Part shown: piece by piece, positions 24,466 through 34,046 of the stretch
Position numbering within the stretch: position 1 is the stretch's first letter
How the letters are laid out: the number at the start of each line of letters is the position of its first letter
Source of the DNA: Bacteroidota bacterium
GTDB taxonomy: Bacteria; Bacteroidota; Bacteroidia; Bacteroidales; Porphyromonadaceae
Direction of reading: 5' to 3'
DNA length: 57,407 nt
Assembly (NCBI GenBank): GCA_023388555.1
Contig: JAEWGA010000062.1
Location: 1-57,407, forward strand
Translations under genes and position numbers: made by a program
Notes under the pieces: generated by a model
Seen by the model: only the letters and a program-made list of their open reading frames with translations
What the model was told of the DNA's origin: nothing
Databases searched by the model: none

Positions 24466-26664
24466 ATGATGAACGTAATTACCAAAACCATCCAGCTCCC
24501 CGATGGCCGCGAGATTGTGATAGAAACTGGCAAGCTCGCAAAACAAGCGGATGGTGCCGTAACAGTACGCATGGGCAATACCGTTTTGCTCGCCACCGTA
24601 TGTGCAGCTAAAGATGCTGTTCCTGGAACAGATTTTATGCCTCTTCAGGTAGAATACAAAGAAAAATTTTCGTCGGTAGGACGTTTCCCTGGTGGTTTCA
24701 CCCGTCGGGAAGGTCGTACCTCGGACTATGAGATACTTGTATGCCGCTTAGTGGACCGTGCACTTCGGCCCCTATTCCCAGATGACTTTCACGCAGAAGT
24801 ATATGTTAATATAATTTTATTCTCGGCCGACGGTGAGGATATGCCCGATGCATTAGCTGGGTTAGCGGCTTCTGCAGCCCTTGCGGTATCCGACATTCCA
24901 TTCCAAGGCCCTATATCGGAAGTGCGCGTTGCTCGTGTTGAAGGGCAATTTGTTATTAACCCCACCTTTGCACAGCTTGAAAAAGCCGACATGGACATTA
25001 TGGTAGGAGCCACGTTGGACAACATCATGATGGTTGAGGGCGAAATGGATGAGGTACAAGAAAGCGAAATGCTGGATGCTATAAAAGCCGCACACGAAGC
25101 CATTAAAGAGCAATGTAAGGTTCAGTTGGAATTACAAGAGGCAGCTGGGAAAACGGTAAAACGTGAGTATTGCCATGAAGAAAACGATGAGGCCCTAAAG
25201 CAAAAAGTGCATGACGAGTGCTACCAACGTGCCTTTGAGGTTGCGATGTCGGGGACCAGCAAGCAAGAGCGCACTGCCTCGTTTGAAAAAATAGTAGAAG
25301 ACTTTAAAGCTCAGTTTTCGGAAGAAGAACTTGAGGCTAAAGGTGCTTTGATAAAACGCTACTATCACGACGTAGAAAAAGAAGCTATGCGCCGTGCCAT
25401 TTTGGACCATGGCAAACGGCTCGACGGTCGCGATACTCGTACCATACGCCCTATTTGGACGGAAGTAAGTTGTTTACCCATGCCCCACGGCTCTTCCATA
25501 TTTACACGTGGTGAAACACAATCCATTTCCACCGTAACATTAGGGACAAAGAGCGATGAGAAAATTGTAGACGATGCGTTAACATACGGGAAAGAACGCT
25601 TCTTATTGCATTATAACTTCCCCCCCTTCTCTACTGGAGAAGCTCGCCCCCAAAGAGGTGTAGGGCGGCGTGAAATTGGGCATGGGAATTTAGCACACCG
25701 TGCATTAAAAAGAATGATTCCTAAGGATTACCCGTATGTGGTTCGTATAATGTCCGACATATTGGAGTCCAACGGTTCATCGTCCATGGCAACAGTATGT
25801 GCTGGTACATTAGCGCTGATGGATGCTGGTGTGCCCATTAGGAAGCCTGTTAGTGGTATTGCAATGGGGCTTATCTCCGAAAACAAGGGGAAAAACTACC
25901 AAATACTTTCCGATATCCTGGGTGACGAAGACCACTTGGGCGATATGGACTTTAAGGTAACAGGTACCAAAGATGGTATTACAGCCACCCAAATGGATAT
26001 AAAGGTGGACGGCCTTTCCTACGAAATTTTAACCAACGCATTAGCGCAAGCCAAAGAGGGCCGCTTGTTTATTTTGAATAAGCTTACGGAGTGTATTGCA
26101 GAACCACGCCCCGACCTTAAGCCTAATGCACCCAGAATAGAAACATTACGCATACCTAAAGAATTCATTGGGGCCGTAATTGGCCCTGGTGGCAAAATAA
26201 TACAAAGCATTCAGGAGGAAAGCGGTGCCACCGTTAATATAGAAGAGGTAAACAATGAAGGCGTTGTAGAAATTAGTAGCAACAATAAAGCTAACCTGGA
26301 AAAAGCCTTGCAAATGGTTAGAAATATTGTTGTAGTACCTCAGGTTGGCGATGAATACGATGCCACCATAAAGTCCGTTATGCCCTATGGTGCATTTGTA
26401 GAGTTCCTTCCTGGTAAAGAAGGTCTTCTGCATATTTCCGAACTTTCGTGGCGACGTTTGGAAAGCATGGAGGAAGCAGGCTTGGAAGCAGGCCAACCTA
26501 TTCGTGTAAAGCTTTTAGACATAGACCCGAAGAGTGGAAAATTCCGGTTATCCCATAAGGTGTTATTAGAGAAGCCCGAAGGATACGAAGAGCCCCGAAA
26601 AGGCGACCATCCGGCCCATAAGCGTGGCCCCAAGAAGGAATTCCGCCATAACAAAGAAGACTAA
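24466..26664 (+). CDS. pnp: Polyribonucleotide nucleotidyltransferase (PNPase)
   Basis: Phosphorolytic 3'-5' exoribonuclease of mRNA decay, a cytoplasmic homotrimer. Two RNase PH-like domains are present: the first from residue 1 (GREIVIETGKLAKQADGAV, FRYP-type GRFPGGFTRREG), the second near 315-540 (RRAILDHGKRLDGRDTRTIR, SNGSSSMATVCAGTLALMDA). KH (IGPGGKIIQSIQEESGA) and S1 (GDEYDATIKSVMPYGAFVEF) RNA-binding domains follow. The 732-residue length is normal. Two ATG codons in a row (24466, 24469) leave the exact start open by one residue. The tail is basic (KRGPKKEFRHNK). Confidence 0.97.
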   Translation: MMNVITKTIQLPDGREIVIETGKLAKQADGAVTVRMGNTVLLATVCAAKDAVPGTDFMPLQVEYKEKFSSVGRFPGGFTRREGRTSDYEILVCRLVDRALRPLFPDDFHAEVYVNIILFSADGEDMPDALAGLAASAALAVSDIPFQGPISEVRVARVEGQFVINPTFAQLEKADMDIMVGATLDNIMMVEGEMDEVQESEMLDAIKAAHEAIKEQCKVQLELQEAAGKTVKREYCHEENDEALKQKVHDECYQRAFEVAMSGTSKQERTASFEKIVEDFKAQFSEEELEAKGALIKRYYHDVEKEAMRRAILDHGKRLDGRDTRTIRPIWTEVSCLPMPHGSSIFTRGETQSISTVTLGTKSDEKIVDDALTYGKERFLLHYNFPPFSTGEARPQRGVGRREIGHGNLAHRALKRMIPKDYPYVVRIMSDILESNGSSSMATVCAGTLALMDAGVPIRKPVSGIAMGLISENKGKNYQILSDILGDEDHLGDMDFKVTGTKDGITATQMDIKVDGLSYEILTNALAQAKEGRLFILNKLTECIAEPRPDLKPNAPRIETLRIPKEFIGAVIGPGGKIIQSIQEESGATVNIEEVNNEGVVEISSNNKANLEKALQMVRNIVVVPQVGDEYDATIKSVMPYGAFVEFLPGKEGLLHISELSWRRLESMEEAGLEAGQPIRVKLLDIDPKSGKFRLSHKVLLEKPEGYEEPRKGDHPAHKRGPKKEFRHNKED

Positions 26665-26700
26665 TATCCCTTTGCCTGTTTTACAACCATAAATAAATAG

Positions 26701-26741
26701 GAGTGCCGAGAGTGTAGAAAAAACACTTTTGGCACTCTGTA
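26701..26741 (+). terminator. Probable terminator after pnp
   Basis: Stem GAGTGCCGA/TTGGCACTC with one G-U pair, extended inside by AGTGT/ACACT, followed by a weak T-rich TGTATTT. Confidence 0.6.
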
Positions 26742-26842
26742 TTTACCCATAATAACAGCCTAAGCGAACAAATAGCGCCGTAATATGGTTCTACATGTAG
26801 TGAGTTAAAGTATTACACAACTATTTCGCAGGTAGAATATTG

Positions 26843-26850
26843 TATATTTG
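26843..26850 (+). promoter_or_regulatory. Putative -7 promoter element for rpoD
   Basis: TATATTTG, an exact TAnnTTTG match, 64 bp before the chosen start. The 10-bp palindrome CTACATGTAG lies further upstream at 26791-26800. Confidence 0.5.
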
Positions 26851-26914
26851 TAGGCTCTATTTCAAGAAATACATTCTCACATCTAACCCCTGATAAAAAC
26901 TTCAAAGCCAAATG

Positions 26915-27790
26915 ATGAGACAACTCAAAATCCAGAAGTCGATTACAAATCGAGAAAGTGCATCGCTTGATAAGTATCTTCAAGAAATAGGACGAGAAGA
27001 GCTTATTACGGTGGAAGAGGAAGTGCAACTTGCCCAAGCCATACATAAAGGTGATGCGGGATCTCAACGAGCACTCGAAAAGCTGGTGAGGGCGAACCTA
27101 CGCTTTGTGGTTTCCGTGGCGAAACAGTATCAGAATCAAGGACTGAGTTTACCCGATTTAATAAATGAGGGTAACCTGGGCCTAATTAAGGCTGCCGAGA
27201 AATTTGATGAAACTCGTGGTTTTAAGTTTATTTCCTATGCGGTATGGTGGATTCGCCAGTCTATATTACAGGCATTGGCCGAGCAGTCGCGCATTGTACG
27301 GCTACCGCTTAACCAGGTTGGAAATATTAGTAAGATTCAAAAAGCTGTTACCAAGTTTGAACAGGAGAATGAGCGTAAGCCTTCTTCGGAAGAGTTAGCA
27401 CATGAGTTAGAACTCTCGGAAGACAAAGTGGTAGAAACCATGAAGATTAACGGGAGACAGCTCTCGGTGGATGCACCCTTTGTTGAAGGCGAAGACAATA
27501 GCTTATTAGATGTTTTGGTAAACGACGATGCCTTGGTAGCCGATAGAATGCTAATAAACGAATCTCTTTCAACAGAAATAGAGCGTGCTTTGTCTCAATT
27601 AACAGAGCGGGAAGCAGATATAGTAAAGATGTTTTTTGGTATTGGAGGCTCGCCCGAAATGACATTAGAGGAAATTGGAGCGACCTTTGGCCTTACGCGT
27701 GAACGGGTACGCCAAATTAAAGAGAAAGCAATACGAAAACTTCGGCAAAACAATAAAACATCCTTGTTAAAATCTTACTTAGGACAATAA
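26915..27790 (+). CDS. rpoD: Primary sigma factor RpoD/SigA, Bacteroidota type
   Basis: Housekeeping sigma factor of 291 residues. Bacteroidota primary sigmas are short because region 1.1 and the non-conserved insert are missing, and this protein fits. Region 2 is clear: LVRANLRFVVSVAKQYQNQG, LPDLINEGNLGLIKAAEKFD, then FKFISYAVWWIRQSILQAL. Region 3 (NERKPSSEELAHEL) and region 4 (MTLEEIGATFGLTRERVRQI) complete it. I chose the second of two adjacent ATGs (MRQLKIQKSITNRES), as in relatives; 26912 is the alternative. The many TAnnTTTG elements in this window are the expected targets of this sigma. Confidence 0.97.
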   Translation: MRQLKIQKSITNRESASLDKYLQEIGREELITVEEEVQLAQAIHKGDAGSQRALEKLVRANLRFVVSVAKQYQNQGLSLPDLINEGNLGLIKAAEKFDETRGFKFISYAVWWIRQSILQALAEQSRIVRLPLNQVGNISKIQKAVTKFEQENERKPSSEELAHELELSEDKVVETMKINGRQLSVDAPFVEGEDNSLLDVLVNDDALVADRMLINESLSTEIERALSQLTEREADIVKMFFGIGGSPEMTLEEIGATFGLTRERVRQIKEKAIRKLRQNNKTSLLKSYLGQ

Positions 27791-27884
27791 TTAGGCTGCT
27801 ATTTCAGCAAAACCATAAAGCTACTGTAAAGAAAACAGAAGGGCACAATAAAGAACAATAAACAAGGCACAAAGCATTTGTCTT

Positions 27885-27923
27885 GGGGAAAGAAGTACTT
27901 TTTTAGTACTTCTTTTTTTCCCC
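27885..27923 (+). terminator. Intrinsic terminator after rpoD
   Basis: Stem AAAGAAGTACT/AGTACTTCTTT, flanked by GGGG/CCCC and with T-runs in the loop and right arm. It ends the rpoD transcript. Confidence 0.75.
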
Positions 27924-27935
27924 TCGCTTATGCGC

Positions 27936-27971
27936 AAAAAAAAAGCCCCCTATCCCGAAAATAGAGGGGCT
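27936..27971 (-). terminator. Intrinsic terminator after menA
   Basis: On the minus strand AGCCCC-T-CTAT pairs with ATAGGGGGCT (one bulge) and is followed by a run of nine T. It lies 20 bp beyond the menA stop codon. Confidence 0.85.
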
Positions 27972-27990
27972 ATATTGGATGAAGTAAGTA

Positions 27991-28878
27991 TTAAAGTAGC
28001 AAGGTGACTAATATTGCAATGGCAATAAGAACCGAGATGCGCCCGGTATAAACAAGTAGGGAGTTAAGCCGTTTCCCTTGTAAACGCCTAATAGAAAGGT
28101 AGCCTACGGCATAGGTAAGCAGAGCAACAACGCTAACTACAAGTGCTCCAATTGGAGATTGTGCTAAGTAAAGCCCAATACCTAAGAAGAGAAACGACAT
28201 TAGGGCATTTATGAGGTAAAGATACGGACCACTTTTACGGCCGAGTAGTACAATTAATGTGTGTTTACCGGTTTGTTTGTCTTCTTCGTAATCGCGGTAA
28301 TTATTTACCACCAAAATATTATCTTGCCAAAAGCCTGTACTTGCAGCTAAACATATTAGATAAAGTGGAGGGAAGCCGCCCATAATAGCATAGGTGGTAA
28401 GAACCGGTACCAAGCCATAAAAAATAACAACAGCTATATCTCCTAACCCGTGGTACGAAAGGGGGTATGGACCTGCCGAATACGAGAATATGCCTATTAA
28501 TACAGGTATTCCTACAGCCAATACCCACCAGCCTTTTAGTACAACCAAGGATAGTCCGGCCAAAGCACATATCCCCACCGCTATTGAAAGAGCCGTTATA
28601 ATTCCCCTTACCGAGACTCTACCTTGGGTTAATACCCGTTCGAACCCTACCCTTTTCTCGGTATCTATACCGCCTAAATAGTCGAATAAGTCATTAGCCA
28701 GATTGCTTGCTATTTGGGCAGATATAGCTACGATATAACAAAGGATAAGGGGGAATAAGTCCAATACATTATTGTGTAATATTGCAGCTGTTGCCACTAA
28801 CATTGGAGCAATAGAAGCCCCTAATGTGTGAGGACGGATTGCATAAAACCAAGTGCTAAAAGATGTGTTTTTAGTCAT
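27991..28878 (-). CDS. menA: 1,4-dihydroxy-2-naphthoate polyprenyltransferase
   Basis: Integral membrane prenyltransferase that attaches the isoprenoid tail in menaquinone synthesis. The 295-residue protein has about eight to nine hydrophobic segments and the two Asp-rich UbiA-family motifs: NDLFDYLGGIDTEKR near residue 62, and NNYRDYEEDKQTGKHTL near 192. The N-terminal AIRPHTLGASIAP is typical of MenA. It follows lysC after 38 bp in a minus-strand group ftsE-lysC-menA and ends at a strong terminator. Its presence implies menaquinone-based respiration, fitting an anaerobe with fumarate reduction (inference). Confidence 0.95.
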   Translation of the reverse strand: MTKNTSFSTWFYAIRPHTLGASIAPMLVATAAILHNNVLDLFPLILCYIVAISAQIASNLANDLFDYLGGIDTEKRVGFERVLTQGRVSVRGIITALSIAVGICALAGLSLVVLKGWWVLAVGIPVLIGIFSYSAGPYPLSYHGLGDIAVVIFYGLVPVLTTYAIMGGFPPLYLICLAASTGFWQDNILVVNNYRDYEEDKQTGKHTLIVLLGRKSGPYLYLINALMSFLFLGIGLYLAQSPIGALVVSVVALLTYAVGYLSIRRLQGKRLNSLLVYTGRISVLIAIAILVTLLL

Positions 28879-28916
28879 GTAGGTGTTTGGTATTTGTAAT
28901 AGAATAGTTTGAGGAA

Positions 28917-30239
28917 TTAGGCGAACAAATTCTGACTCAGTGCTTCCAAAGCCTTGTTTTTATCCTCCGTTCTAACAAGTATCGACACATTATAGTTGGA
29001 TCCTCCGTAAGAAATCATACGAATAGGGATATCCTGTAAGGCGCATATAATTTGAGACTCGAATCCTATATTTTTCCAATTAAAGTCTCCAGCAATACAA
29101 ACAATGGTCATGTTATAATCGACAGATACAGTACCTAACTTTTTCAGTTCTGTTAGTATTTCCTCCAGGCGGGCGGTATTGTCGATAGAAAGAGATATGG
29201 CCACCTCGGATGTTGTTACCATATCGATAGGCGTTTGATGCCTCTCGAAAATTTCAAAGACACTCCGGAAGAAGCCGTAAGCCATTAGCATCCTGCTGCT
29301 CACTACCTTAATAACGGTGATGTTATCCTTAGCCGCTACCGCTTTTATTTTTCCTTCATCTATCACATTTGTAATTAATGTACCTGGAGCAGAAGGGTTC
29401 ATTGTGTACAGTAGCCGCACTGGTATGTTTTGCATCTTGGTTGGATGTATACAGGTAGGATGAAGAATTTTAGCACCAAAATAGGCTAACTCTGCCGCTT
29501 CATCGAAATGCAGGTGACGTACGGGTTGGGTATTTTGCACAACCCGAGGGTCGTTATTATGCATTCCATCGATATCTGTCCAAATTTGGACCTCTTTTGC
29601 ACGAAGGACTGCACCTAAAATAGATGCAGTATAGTCACTCCCCCCCCTTTTTAGGTTGTCTATTTCTTTGTAAGCATTCCTGCATATATAACCTTCACAA
29701 AGGTATAGGGAGGCCTTAGGCGAGTCGGCCAATATCTTTTTCACCCCATTTTCTATGCGTTTTAAGTCGGGTTCTCCATAAGGGTCGGTAATCATAAACT
29801 CAAGAGCAGGAAGATGTACAGCATCGATATCCAATGCTTCTTGCAGGTATAGCCTCATCATTTCTATAGATATTAGCTCGCCTTGTGCCAGGACGCATTT
29901 TTCCTCGAAATCGCCAAATAATTCTTCTCGGAAAGAGGCGATATAGCTTATACGTTTGGCAACAAAGGAGTTTACGAGTTCCTTTATTTCGGGGGTAGAA
30001 TAAAGCTCTTCGGCAACTTTTTGGTAACGCTCCTGCAACTCTTTTAAAAGCTGAGTTCCGCCTTGTACGTTACGGTTTCGGAAATGAGAAGATATCTCTA
30101 CCAATGTATTTGTAACACCCGCCATTGCCGATAGTACAACAATTTTAGGCTCGGATAAATCCTGGGTTATCAGTGAGGCTACTTCTCTTATTCTTTGCGG
30201 AGAACCAACAGAGGTTCCGCCAAACTTCATAATTAACAT
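28917..30239 (-). CDS. lysC: Aspartate kinase
   Basis: Phosphorylates aspartate in the first step of Lys/Thr/Met (and diaminopimelate) synthesis. The N-terminal amino-acid kinase domain has MKFGGTSVG near residues 4-12, LSAMAGVTN, and RGGSDYTASILGAVL. Two ACT regulatory domains occupy about residues 300-440 (IKVVSSRMLMAYGF; NYNVSILVRTEDKNKALEAL), consistent with feedback control. At 440 residues it is a monofunctional enzyme without homoserine dehydrogenase. ATG 30239 is used; ATG 30230 (MKFGG) is a close alternative. It is 34 bp downstream of ftsE. Confidence 0.95.
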   Translation of the reverse strand: MLIMKFGGTSVGSPQRIREVASLITQDLSEPKIVVLSAMAGVTNTLVEISSHFRNRNVQGGTQLLKELQERYQKVAEELYSTPEIKELVNSFVAKRISYIASFREELFGDFEEKCVLAQGELISIEMMRLYLQEALDIDAVHLPALEFMITDPYGEPDLKRIENGVKKILADSPKASLYLCEGYICRNAYKEIDNLKRGGSDYTASILGAVLRAKEVQIWTDIDGMHNNDPRVVQNTQPVRHLHFDEAAELAYFGAKILHPTCIHPTKMQNIPVRLLYTMNPSAPGTLITNVIDEGKIKAVAAKDNITVIKVVSSRMLMAYGFFRSVFEIFERHQTPIDMVTTSEVAISLSIDNTARLEEILTELKKLGTVSVDYNMTIVCIAGDFNWKNIGFESQIICALQDIPIRMISYGGSNYNVSILVRTEDKNKALEALSQNLFA

Positions 30240-30273
30240 TGTTTCTTTTGTACGTCCTGAGGGTTTGGGGCGG

Positions 30274-30954
30274 TTAGTCCTTTATTTGTACTTCAACAAG
30301 TTTCCCGTCTTCTATTTTCACGATTCGTGAGGGATACTTTTTTACCAATCCATAGTTATGGGTACTCATTAACACCGCAGTTCCTGTGGCAGAAATATTT
30401 CTTAGTAAGGAAACAATCTGTTCCCCCGTGTCGGGGTCTAAGTTTCCAGTAGGTTCATCGGCCAAAATAAGTTTAGGCTGGTTTAAGAGGGCACGGGATA
30501 TAACCACACGTTGCTGCTCTCCTCCAGAGAGTTCGTGAGGCATTTTATAACCTTTGCTTTGCATTCCTACACGGGTCAGCACCTCATCTATCCGTTCGTC
30601 CATTAGTCGTCTATCTTTCCATCCGGTTGCCTTTAAAACAAATTCCAAGTTTTTCACTACAGATCTATCTATTAGCAACTGAAAGTCCTGAAAGATAATT
30701 CCAAGACTTCTCCGCAGGTAAGGCACTTTTCTTCGTTTAATGTGTAATAAATCATACTCGGCAAATCGAGCTTCCGTTCCCGTTAATGGGACATCGGAAT
30801 ATATCGCCTTTATTAAAGAAGATTTTCCTGAGCCAACCTTTCCTATGAGGTAAACAAATTCTCCGGCCGAGACCTTTAACGAGGTGGAATGAAGTATTGT
30901 ATTTTCGGCTCGTGCTACGGTAATATTATTTAAGTACAGTAGAGGGTCTGACAT
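30274..30954 (-). CDS. ftsE: Cell-division ABC transporter ATP-binding protein FtsE
   Basis: ATPase that, with membrane partner FtsX, controls septal peptidoglycan hydrolysis. The 226-residue protein has Walker A GKVGSGKSS at 38-46, Q-loop IIFQDFQLL, signature LSGGEQQRV and Walker B LILADEPTG followed by the usual H-loop (STHNYGLV). The ftsX gene is not adjacent, which is common in Bacteroidota. It is the first gene of ftsE-lysC-menA, with a TAnnTTTG element 35 bp upstream. Related ABC ATPases (LolD) are similar; LDPDTGEQI and the length favour FtsE. Confidence 0.88.
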   Translation of the reverse strand: MSDPLLYLNNITVARAENTILHSTSLKVSAGEFVYLIGKVGSGKSSLIKAIYSDVPLTGTEARFAEYDLLHIKRRKVPYLRRSLGIIFQDFQLLIDRSVVKNLEFVLKATGWKDRRLMDERIDEVLTRVGMQSKGYKMPHELSGGEQQRVVISRALLNQPKLILADEPTGNLDPDTGEQIVSLLRNISATGTAVLMSTHNYGLVKKYPSRIVKIEDGKLVEVQIKD

Positions 30955-30989
30955 ATAGCGTTATTATAATATTGGGGTTCTTTACTATA

Positions 30990-30997
30990 CAAAAGTA
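30990..30997 (-). promoter_or_regulatory. Putative -7 promoter element for ftsE-lysC-menA
   Basis: On the minus strand TACTTTTG, an exact TAnnTTTG match, 36 bp before the ftsE start. Confidence 0.5.
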
Positions 30998-31056
30998 GCA
31001 AAATAACGGGGGTATTTCTTCGCTGTTAGGGAATTCTGGCATACCCGTTTTCTAAC

Positions 31057-34035
31057 TCATAAATACAGGACCTCTTGTATTCGTTTTCTTATTTCCAACT
31101 TCGATAGTTTAGGATTCCACCGTTGCGGACACCCTCTGTTGCTTAAGAATACAAGGACCCATTCGTTGTCTGGGTCTACCCAAAAACATGTTCCAGTAAA
31201 ACCAGTATGACCATATACAGCCATAGGAGCCAAGTTGGAAGTATTGCCTTGCTTTTTGGGGCCTCGGGGCCTGTCGAATCCCAATCCAAACGCAGAGCTG
31301 TTGGGCTTTTGGGTGGTGAATAATCGCACAGTTCGTTCTGATATAAGTCGGACACCCTGATATACCCCACCATTCAGTAACATTTGGGCTATTACTGCCA
31401 CCTCCCCAGCTGTGCCAAAAAGTCCAGCACTTCCGGCTACTCCACCAAGAATGGCAGCGGTTTCATCATCTACAAAGCCACGTAAAAAGCCTTTCCGAAG
31501 GAAGGTGTCGTTCATTCCTTCCGCAATATCATCGGGACTAAACTTATTTAATGGGATAAACAATGTACGATGTAGCCCTAAAGGAGTCCTTATTTTTTTA
31601 TTGAACAGGCTATCTAAAGGGGAATTATATACATTTTCCAGGATCTGCTGCAATAGTAAAAAGTCGATATCACTGTAGCGGTATCGTTTAGACTTTAACG
31701 GGGTAGCATTTATTTGTTCGCGTAAACAGTTTCGCACTTTTTCATGTAAATAGAAGTTGGGGCCAAATGGGATGTTCCACTCCTTGCTTTTTGTTTGCTG
31801 AACCATTAGTGGAGAAAACCTAAAATGAGGTTGAGCATAAACGTTTTGCCCAACCTGCAAAGTATAGCCAGCTTTCCTTTTAGCCGAGAGAAAGGGGGCA
31901 GTATAACTTTCGGGCTCTATTAACTGCAAATAAAAAGGGATACTTGCTGGCATCCCTCCTGTATGAGCTAATAAATCGGATATTGTAACGCGTCTTTTAG
32001 CGGGGTCGTTTAACCAGGGTAAGTGCTTTCCTATTGCGTCATCAAGAGCAAGCTTACCATCATCAACCGCCATCATTACAAGAGGAGTTACAACCAGTGC
32101 TTTGGTCATGGATGCGAGGTCGTATAATGTATTTAGTTCTACAGCCTCCTTTTTTGTGTGTTCCTTAAACCCAAAGGATTCATTATAAACGATATGCCCA
32201 TGTTTAGCTATAAGTACTCTACATCCAGGATAAGCACCTTGTGCTATCCCTTCTTGTGCAATTTTTCTTATGCGTTCCATTTTTGCTAACGGCAGTTGAT
32301 TAAAGGCATTAGCACTTTGGGGTAAAGTAGCTTCGGTAGCAACACGAGATGGTGTTGTGGGGGGGGCGTAGTAAAGAGACAAGTCGGCCGATAAGTTTCC
32401 TTTGAATGGGGCTTCTCCTTTTAATACTTTAGCCATTGCTTTCTGTGCTGCAATAGTAGCTTCGTAGCCAATAGCAATAGCCTTAAATTTCTTTAAAGAG
32501 TGACACCAATGCTTTATTTCATAAGGAGAAGTCATAACAACAAGGGATGTTCTCTTTCGGTCTACTATTTGCAATAAATCTCTATCGGGGCGTATTTGTG
32601 TAGAGGTTAGCAGAATCATCACCTTATCGTAATTGTCCAAGGTAGATATGATTTTTTTTCGTCCATCTTGAGAAGAAGGCCAATCGTATCCTTTTGTATT
32701 CTTGCTATTAAACGCCGTTATTAGTGTGCGTCCAGAGCTGGCTCCCACCTTTATTACCAGCAGTTTATCTTGTATATTAATAGGAAGGATACCATGGTTA
32801 TGTACAAGCGTCATGCCTTCCAAATACAATTGGTCCCGTAGTTTTTGGTGCGACGCCTCGTTAAGTTGCGACAGAAGCCCTGAAGCGGGTAAGGCAGAAC
32901 GGTCCTGCACATTAAGAGCGTACTTAAATGCTAATATTTTTCGGCATCGCCTATCCACCTCCTCTTTAGTTATAACACCTTGCTGGAGGGCTTTTTCTAA
33001 CTCCTTCAACATTTTGGCAGGATCGGTAGGGGCAAGTAAGATATCATTTCCTGCCAGAAAAGCTTGTACACCAACAGGAAGCCCCCCTGGAGAGTTAGCC
33101 CCTTTCATGTTTAGTGCATCGGTAAATATTAAACCAGCAAACCCCAACTGTTTCTGAAGCAATGTGGTTACAACATTTTTGGATAAGGAGGCGGGCATGC
33201 CTTGAGTACCTAAGGCGGGGATATCCAAATGCCCTATCATTATGCTGCCAAGCCCTCTACGAATATATGCGGAAAAAGGGGCAAGCTCTACACTGTCCAA
33301 ACGCTCTCTGGAAACATTAATACACGGTAGCCCATTGTGGGAATCTTGATTAGTATCTCCATGACCAGGAAAATGTTTGGCACAAGAGAGCAAACCACTT
33401 TCTTCTATTCCTCGAGCATATGCTATCCCGCACTCTGTCACATTAGCTGGAGAACTCCCAAAGCTACGAGTGTTTATAACTGGATTCTGCGGATTATTAT
33501 TTACATCCAAAACAGGGGCAAAGCTCACATGGATACCTAATTTTTTTGCTTCTTCGGCAACAGCCATACCGTACTGCTTTATTAAAGAAAGGTCCGATAT
33601 AGCACCTAATAGCATATTCCGAGGGTACTGAATAGTATTTTTAAAGCGCATAGATAACCCCCACTCTCCATCCATTGCCACCATCATTGGCACTTTAGCT
33701 TCTTTACGCATAAAGTTGGTTAGCTTCAGGACGTCTAAGGGGTCTCCCTTCTGCCACAAAACCCCACCATAAGGCTTGTTTTTTACTACATATTGCCAAT
33801 CCTTATAGGCAGTTGGAGTACTCGGGTATACCATTACCATTATCATTTGGCCTAACTTTTCTGCTGTACTTAGCTCTTTCATCACACTGTCGGCATAACG
33901 AAATGCCGCAGTAGTTCTGTTGCCAAATATTGTGGGTGTTATGGTTGCATCTTCTTTCCCTGTGGTTTGGGCATTTAGCACAAGAGGAATTGAAGAGAGG
34001 ACTGCTATACACAGTTTTTTGAGATATGGGTTCAT
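31057..34035 (-). CDS. GH3 beta-N-acetylglucosaminidase fused to a beta-lactamase-type serine hydrolase
   Basis: Exported two-enzyme protein of 992 residues. A signal peptide covers about 1-22. The GH3 domain (about 45-375) has the NagZ-type signature KHFPGHGDTNQDSH from Lys220 and the nucleophile Asp306 in FTDALNM, so it should cleave N-acetylglucosamine linkages, probably from peptidoglycan fragments. A GH3 C-terminal-like segment follows to about 550. The last 400 residues form a class C beta-lactamase/esterase-like domain with SMTK (Ser642, Lys645), the YSD triad element and HTG in place of KTG. Such fusions are known in Bacteroidota. An EamA transporter gene lies 11 bp upstream, suggesting an operon and a link to muropeptide recycling. 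Confidence 0.92.
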   Translation of the reverse strand: MNPYLKKLCIAVLSSIPLVLNAQTTGKEDATITPTIFGNRTTAAFRYADSVMKELSTAEKLGQMIMVMVYPSTPTAYKDWQYVVKNKPYGGVLWQKGDPLDVLKLTNFMRKEAKVPMMVAMDGEWGLSMRFKNTIQYPRNMLLGAISDLSLIKQYGMAVAEEAKKLGIHVSFAPVLDVNNNPQNPVINTRSFGSSPANVTECGIAYARGIEESGLLSCAKHFPGHGDTNQDSHNGLPCINVSRERLDSVELAPFSAYIRRGLGSIMIGHLDIPALGTQGMPASLSKNVVTTLLQKQLGFAGLIFTDALNMKGANSPGGLPVGVQAFLAGNDILLAPTDPAKMLKELEKALQQGVITKEEVDRRCRKILAFKYALNVQDRSALPASGLLSQLNEASHQKLRDQLYLEGMTLVHNHGILPINIQDKLLVIKVGASSGRTLITAFNSKNTKGYDWPSSQDGRKKIISTLDNYDKVMILLTSTQIRPDRDLLQIVDRKRTSLVVMTSPYEIKHWCHSLKKFKAIAIGYEATIAAQKAMAKVLKGEAPFKGNLSADLSLYYAPPTTPSRVATEATLPQSANAFNQLPLAKMERIRKIAQEGIAQGAYPGCRVLIAKHGHIVYNESFGFKEHTKKEAVELNTLYDLASMTKALVVTPLVMMAVDDGKLALDDAIGKHLPWLNDPAKRRVTISDLLAHTGGMPASIPFYLQLIEPESYTAPFLSAKRKAGYTLQVGQNVYAQPHFRFSPLMVQQTKSKEWNIPFGPNFYLHEKVRNCLREQINATPLKSKRYRYSDIDFLLLQQILENVYNSPLDSLFNKKIRTPLGLHRTLFIPLNKFSPDDIAEGMNDTFLRKGFLRGFVDDETAAILGGVAGSAGLFGTAGEVAVIAQMLLNGGVYQGVRLISERTVRLFTTQKPNSSAFGLGFDRPRGPKKQGNTSNLAPMAVYGHTGFTGTCFWVDPDNEWVLVFLSNRGCPQRWNPKLSKLEIRKRIQEVLYL

Positions 34036-34046
34036 GACATATAGTT